A DNA stretch of 8,046 nucleotides from assembly GCA_019118725.1 (NCBI GenBank), contig DWYO01000142.1, forward strand, positions 1 to 8,046, read 5' to 3'. Made by a program: the position numbers and the translations under genes. Shown here one piece after another: positions 5,800-8,046 of the stretch. The DNA comes from Candidatus Parabacteroides intestinavium. GTDB taxonomy: Bacteria > Bacteroidota > Bacteroidia > Bacteroidales > Tannerellaceae. A model generated the notes under the pieces. It had not been told where the DNA came from and did no database searches. It saw only the letters and a program-made list of their open reading frames with translations. How positions within the stretch are numbered: the first letter of the stretch is position 1; every line of letters begins with the position of its first letter.

Positions 5800-7725
5800 A
5801 TGAAAATAAATAAATTATTTATAGCATTAAGCTGTGCGGCATTAGGATTGACGGCTTGTGATGACTTTAATGACGTCAATACAGACCAATCTGCAGTGAA
5901 TTGGGAAGAAGTCGATGCAGTTTATTTCTTGAATCAATCAATCAAGTTAGCTCAACAAGACCCTGACGTGGCAGAGCGCGTAGTGGTGTATAATTGGGCG
6001 AGCGCAGCACGTATTTGTGGGGAAATGTCCTTTTTGAATATTGGACGTTATAGTGATGATTATAATAATGCTTATTTTAATCAGATTACGAATTGGTTGA
6101 AATATGCGACTTTTGCTATTCAACGTGCTGATGAAATAGAAACAGCGACATTGGATTGCCAGCGTGAATTTTGGCCTAATTTAAAACAAATAGCACGTAT
6201 TTGGCGAGCTGTCTTGATTGCAGAATACTCAGATACATTTGGACCGTATCCAATTGAAGCAAACTATCAGGGTGAGAATCCTACGACGTATAATACAGTA
6301 GAAGAGGTTTATGCTTATATCTTGTCTGAATTGGCAGATGCGGCAGCTTCTATTGATACTTCAGTGGCAACAGATGAAACGTATGTAAATGGTGACCAAG
6401 CGTATGGATATGACCCTGCTAAGTGGGTTGCATTCGCCAACTCTTTGCGTATGCGTTATGCAATGCGTTTGTCTGAAGTCGATCCGGCAAAAGCGCAATC
6501 TGAGTTCGAAGCGGCTGTAGCAGCAGGAAGCCGGATTGCAACAATTGCTGATATGTTTGCTGTTCCTGAGCACAACGGTTGGGATGGCTGGTCTGGTATT
6601 TATACCCGTACTTGGGATGACCAAGGACTTTCTTCTACAATGTCAAATATTTTGGTCGGTTTAGGTGGTATTCCGGTAGCTGAACAGCGTCCGGACTTGG
6701 CTCAATATACTAAGCCAATGGATTATATGGGTATGAAGTTCGACCAGAATTATGCTGCGAATACCGATAACCCAACTAAACAGTTCTGGATGGATGGTAT
6801 TCCTGCCAATATAGACCCGCGTGGTTTGGAAATCTTCTGTTTGCCGAATGACCAAGCTGCAGACAACTTTGTGGATAAAGGTTCTGTAGATGGCCATGCC
6901 AGTCATGTATTCTTAGACAAGTCAGGTAATTCCATTAGTGTTGATGCTCAATATACATGGAATTATTATCCTGCAGGTGAGAGCAGCAACTATTCTGAAA
7001 GCTTTTCAAGAAATCAAGTTGTTGGAACATTCTATGACACTGGTGTATTGTTAGGAAATGATTATTGTGCGAGTGATAATGAACGAGTATGGTTTGGTCC
7101 GTGGGAAACCTACTTCCTGCTGGCTGAAGCTTCTCTGTATGGTTGGAATACGGGTACGACTGCACAGGAAGCTTACGAGAATGGGGTACGGAGCAGTTTC
7201 GAATACTTTGGTGTAAGCCAGTATGTAGATGCTTATTTGGCTTCTACGGATTACAACCGCGTAGGTACTTCAGTAAACTTCAACCATACTACCGAGCCGA
7301 CCAACATGACGGTTAACTATGTAGATGGTTATACGAAGGCTGAGCAGACGATGACTTATCAATATCCGGATGCAAGCCGTATTCTGTATAAGGGTAAGAA
7401 GTTGAACGACCAGTTGACGAAGATTATCACGCAGAAGTACATTGCCCAAACTCCATATTTGGCGTTGGAAATGTGGAATGATTACCGTCGTTTAGGTTTG
7501 CCGTTCTTTGATATGCCGGCAAATGAATCCAGTGTTTCAGGTTCAGATATGACCGCATGGTCTCCTTCTTCTTATCAAGGTAACCAGAGCTGGGAATATT
7601 ATCCGCAACGTTTGCGATATCCGACTTCTATGAACAATGCAGACCCGTCAGGATTTGCACAAGCATTGGAGAAATTAGGTGGTGCTAACACAACTATGAC
7701 TCCGCTCTGGTGGGCAATCCATTAA
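5800..7725 (+). CDS. SusD/RagB-family surface nutrient-binding lipoprotein
   Basis: A 641-residue lipoprotein expected to sit on the cell surface as the hinged lid of the SusC channel encoded just upstream. A type II signal peptide ends in the lipobox LTAC (17-20), so Cys20 is the lipidated residue. The acidic residues after it (CDDFND) fit the Bacteroidetes surface-export signal. The helical body carries marks of the SusD-like subfamily: SDTFGPYPIEA (144-154), WVAFANSLRMRYAMRLSEVD (209-228), YFLLAEASLYGWNTGTTAQE (438-457), and KIITQKYIA with WNDYRRLGLPFF (541-570), then YPQRLRYP and a closing PLWW. The ATG at 5800 is chosen because it gives a proper lipoprotein signal; the in-frame TTG at 5770 would overlap susC and add ten unsuitable residues. 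An A-rich TATAAA precedes the start and there is no Shine-Dalgarno site. It is clearly co-transcribed with susC. The substrate is unknown: with no carbohydrate enzymes adjoining it, peptides or another nutrient are as possible as a glycan. Confidence 0.95.
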   Translation: MKINKLFIALSCAALGLTACDDFNDVNTDQSAVNWEEVDAVYFLNQSIKLAQQDPDVAERVVVYNWASAARICGEMSFLNIGRYSDDYNNAYFNQITNWLKYATFAIQRADEIETATLDCQREFWPNLKQIARIWRAVLIAEYSDTFGPYPIEANYQGENPTTYNTVEEVYAYILSELADAAASIDTSVATDETYVNGDQAYGYDPAKWVAFANSLRMRYAMRLSEVDPAKAQSEFEAAVAAGSRIATIADMFAVPEHNGWDGWSGIYTRTWDDQGLSSTMSNILVGLGGIPVAEQRPDLAQYTKPMDYMGMKFDQNYAANTDNPTKQFWMDGIPANIDPRGLEIFCLPNDQAADNFVDKGSVDGHASHVFLDKSGNSISVDAQYTWNYYPAGESSNYSESFSRNQVVGTFYDTGVLLGNDYCASDNERVWFGPWETYFLLAEASLYGWNTGTTAQEAYENGVRSSFEYFGVSQYVDAYLASTDYNRVGTSVNFNHTTEPTNMTVNYVDGYTKAEQTMTYQYPDASRILYKGKKLNDQLTKIITQKYIAQTPYLALEMWNDYRRLGLPFFDMPANESSVSGSDMTAWSPSSYQGNQSWEYYPQRLRYPTSMNNADPSGFAQALEKLGGANTTMTPLWWAIH

Positions 7726-7739
7726 GTAAATAAATAACC

Positions 7740-7771
7740 ATCACCCAGCCCTGCAATAGGGGCTGGGTGAT
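7740..7771 (+). terminator. Hairpin terminator after susD
   Basis: The 12-base arm ATCACCCAGCCC (7740-7751) is an exact reverse complement of 7760-7771 around an eight-base loop (TGCAATAG). It begins 15 bases after the susD stop. On the plus strand the following sequence is AT-rich (AATTACTAATCTT) without a solid T run. On the minus strand it runs into GGTTATTTATTTAC, so it may work in both directions. Confidence 0.75.
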
Positions 7772-7893
7772 AATTACTAATCTTATAAAAACTATTTTAG
7801 TAGCGAATACTGTACAATAACAGTAGAATGTGAGGGTGAGTATATGGAAATACGAGCCTATATTATGGATAGTAATTATCATTAAGGACAAAC
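7772..7893. other. Gene-free spacer with a small dyad
   Basis: No supportable gene lies here. A 13-codon reading frame (7844-7885) follows the purine-rich GAGGGTGAG but looks like nothing known. TACTGT (7808-7813) and ACAGTA (7820-7825) form an inverted repeat with a 6-bp spacer, the geometry of a CRP/FNR-type site. No promoter is clear in either direction, and in a region between convergent genes it may be chance. A small RNA ending at the 7894-7924 hairpin is possible but unsupported. Confidence 0.4.
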
Positions 7894-7924
7894 TCTCCCG
7901 GCTCTTGCGATAAGGGCCGGGAGA
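7894..7924. terminator. Strong GC-rich hairpin, probably a terminator for the convergent gene
   Basis: TCTCCCGGCTCTT (7894-7906) pairs with AAGGGCCGGGAGA (7912-7924) over 13 positions, with one T:G wobble and the loop GCGAT. Read on the minus strand it is followed by GTTTGTCCTT, and it lies 65 bases beyond the likely stop of the minus-strand gene at 7989, so it suits that gene. It could also catch plus-strand read-through from susD. Confidence 0.7.
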
Positions 7925-7967
7925 AATTGTGTTTATAAGAATATGTTGTACCTTGTTTCATTCCCTC

Positions 7968-7985
7968 TACACGCAGCGAAGGAGG
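7968..7985. repeat. Diverged partial copy of the 2504-2523 repeat arm
   Basis: This 18-base stretch aligns with 2504-2523, the outer right arm of the long inverted repeat before susC. Fifteen of its 18 bases match, with one 2-base gap; shared blocks are TAC, CGCAG and GGAGG. It has no matching left arm nearby. It may be a remnant of a dispersed intergenic repeat, but at this length the likeness could be chance. Confidence 0.3.
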
Positions 7986-7988
7986 AAG

Positions 7989-8046
7989 TTAAGTACGAAA
8001 ATAACTCCACAAATACTTGGTCAAGTAAAAGTCAATCCCTATATTT
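7989..8046 (-). CDS. 3' end of an unidentified minus-strand gene (partial)
   Basis: On the minus strand, 8045 down to 7992 reads NIGIDFYLTKYLWSYFRT and then stops at TAA (7991-7989); the other two minus-strand frames close early. The tail is rich in aromatic and hydrophobic residues, which hints at a membrane protein, but 18 residues are too few to name a family. Support comes from position: a strong hairpin 65 bases downstream with a T-rich minus-strand flank would be its terminator, and the gene would converge on susD. An open frame of this length in AT-rich DNA can also be chance. Confidence 0.45.
   Translation of the reverse strand, partial: NIGIDFYLTKYLWSYFRT

Noticed and set aside
7844..7885. 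13-codon frame MEIRAYIMDSNYH behind a purine-rich GAGGGTGAG
   Set aside because: It is too short, has no known relative and no clear promoter, and Bacteroides genes rarely depend on Shine-Dalgarno sites.
7694..7891. 65-codon minus-strand frame in the gap after susD
   Set aside because: It runs over both the susD 3' end and the hairpin at 7740-7771, has no recognisable domain, and is best explained as AT-rich noise.

Overview
The window reads as chromosomal DNA of a gut-type Bacteroidales bacterium (Bacteroides, Parabacteroides or a close relative). The evidence is a SusC/SusD outer-membrane pair, a SusD lipoprotein with an acidic stretch right after its lipid-carrying cysteine, A-rich sequence instead of Shine-Dalgarno sites before the starts, and a Bacteroides-type second elongation factor G. 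I cannot name the species.

Layout. Positions 1-249 are an AT-rich leader with no gene but a run of dyad symmetries; the best is a 22-bp imperfect palindrome at 111-132. Positions 250-2406 (+) encode a 718-residue EF-G paralogue, recognised as EF-G2 (fusA2), whose GTPase motifs depart from the canonical ones. Positions 2407-2591 hold two strong hairpins (2413-2454 and 2460-2523) that look like relatives of each other, followed by a small dyad and a weak promoter candidate. Positions 2592-5780 (+) encode a SusC/RagA TonB-dependent transporter. After a 19-bp gap, 5800-7725 (+) encode its SusD/RagB surface lipoprotein. Two more hairpins follow (7740-7771 and 7894-7924). The last 58 bases look like the 3' end of a convergent minus-strand gene.

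How it fits together. SusC and SusD should form one outer-membrane uptake complex: SusD is the substrate-capturing lid and SusC the TonB-driven channel. No glycoside hydrolase, protease, sulfatase, sensor or sigma/anti-sigma gene adjoins them inside the window, and the transcript seems to end right after susD, so this looks like an orphan susCD pair of unknown substrate. From what I recall of Bacteroides thetaiotaomicron, EF-G2 supports translation during carbon starvation without GTP hydrolysis and is activated by the CRP-like regulator Cur. The altered GTPase motifs and the palindrome-rich leader fit that picture. Whether the uptake pair is controlled together with fusA2 cannot be told from sequence; the hairpins between them argue for separate transcription.

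No RNA gene, CRISPR array, insertion sequence or clear mobile element is visible. The most unusual signals are the EF-G2 catalytic-motif changes, the dyads before fusA2, and the paired, cross-complementary hairpins between fusA2 and susC.
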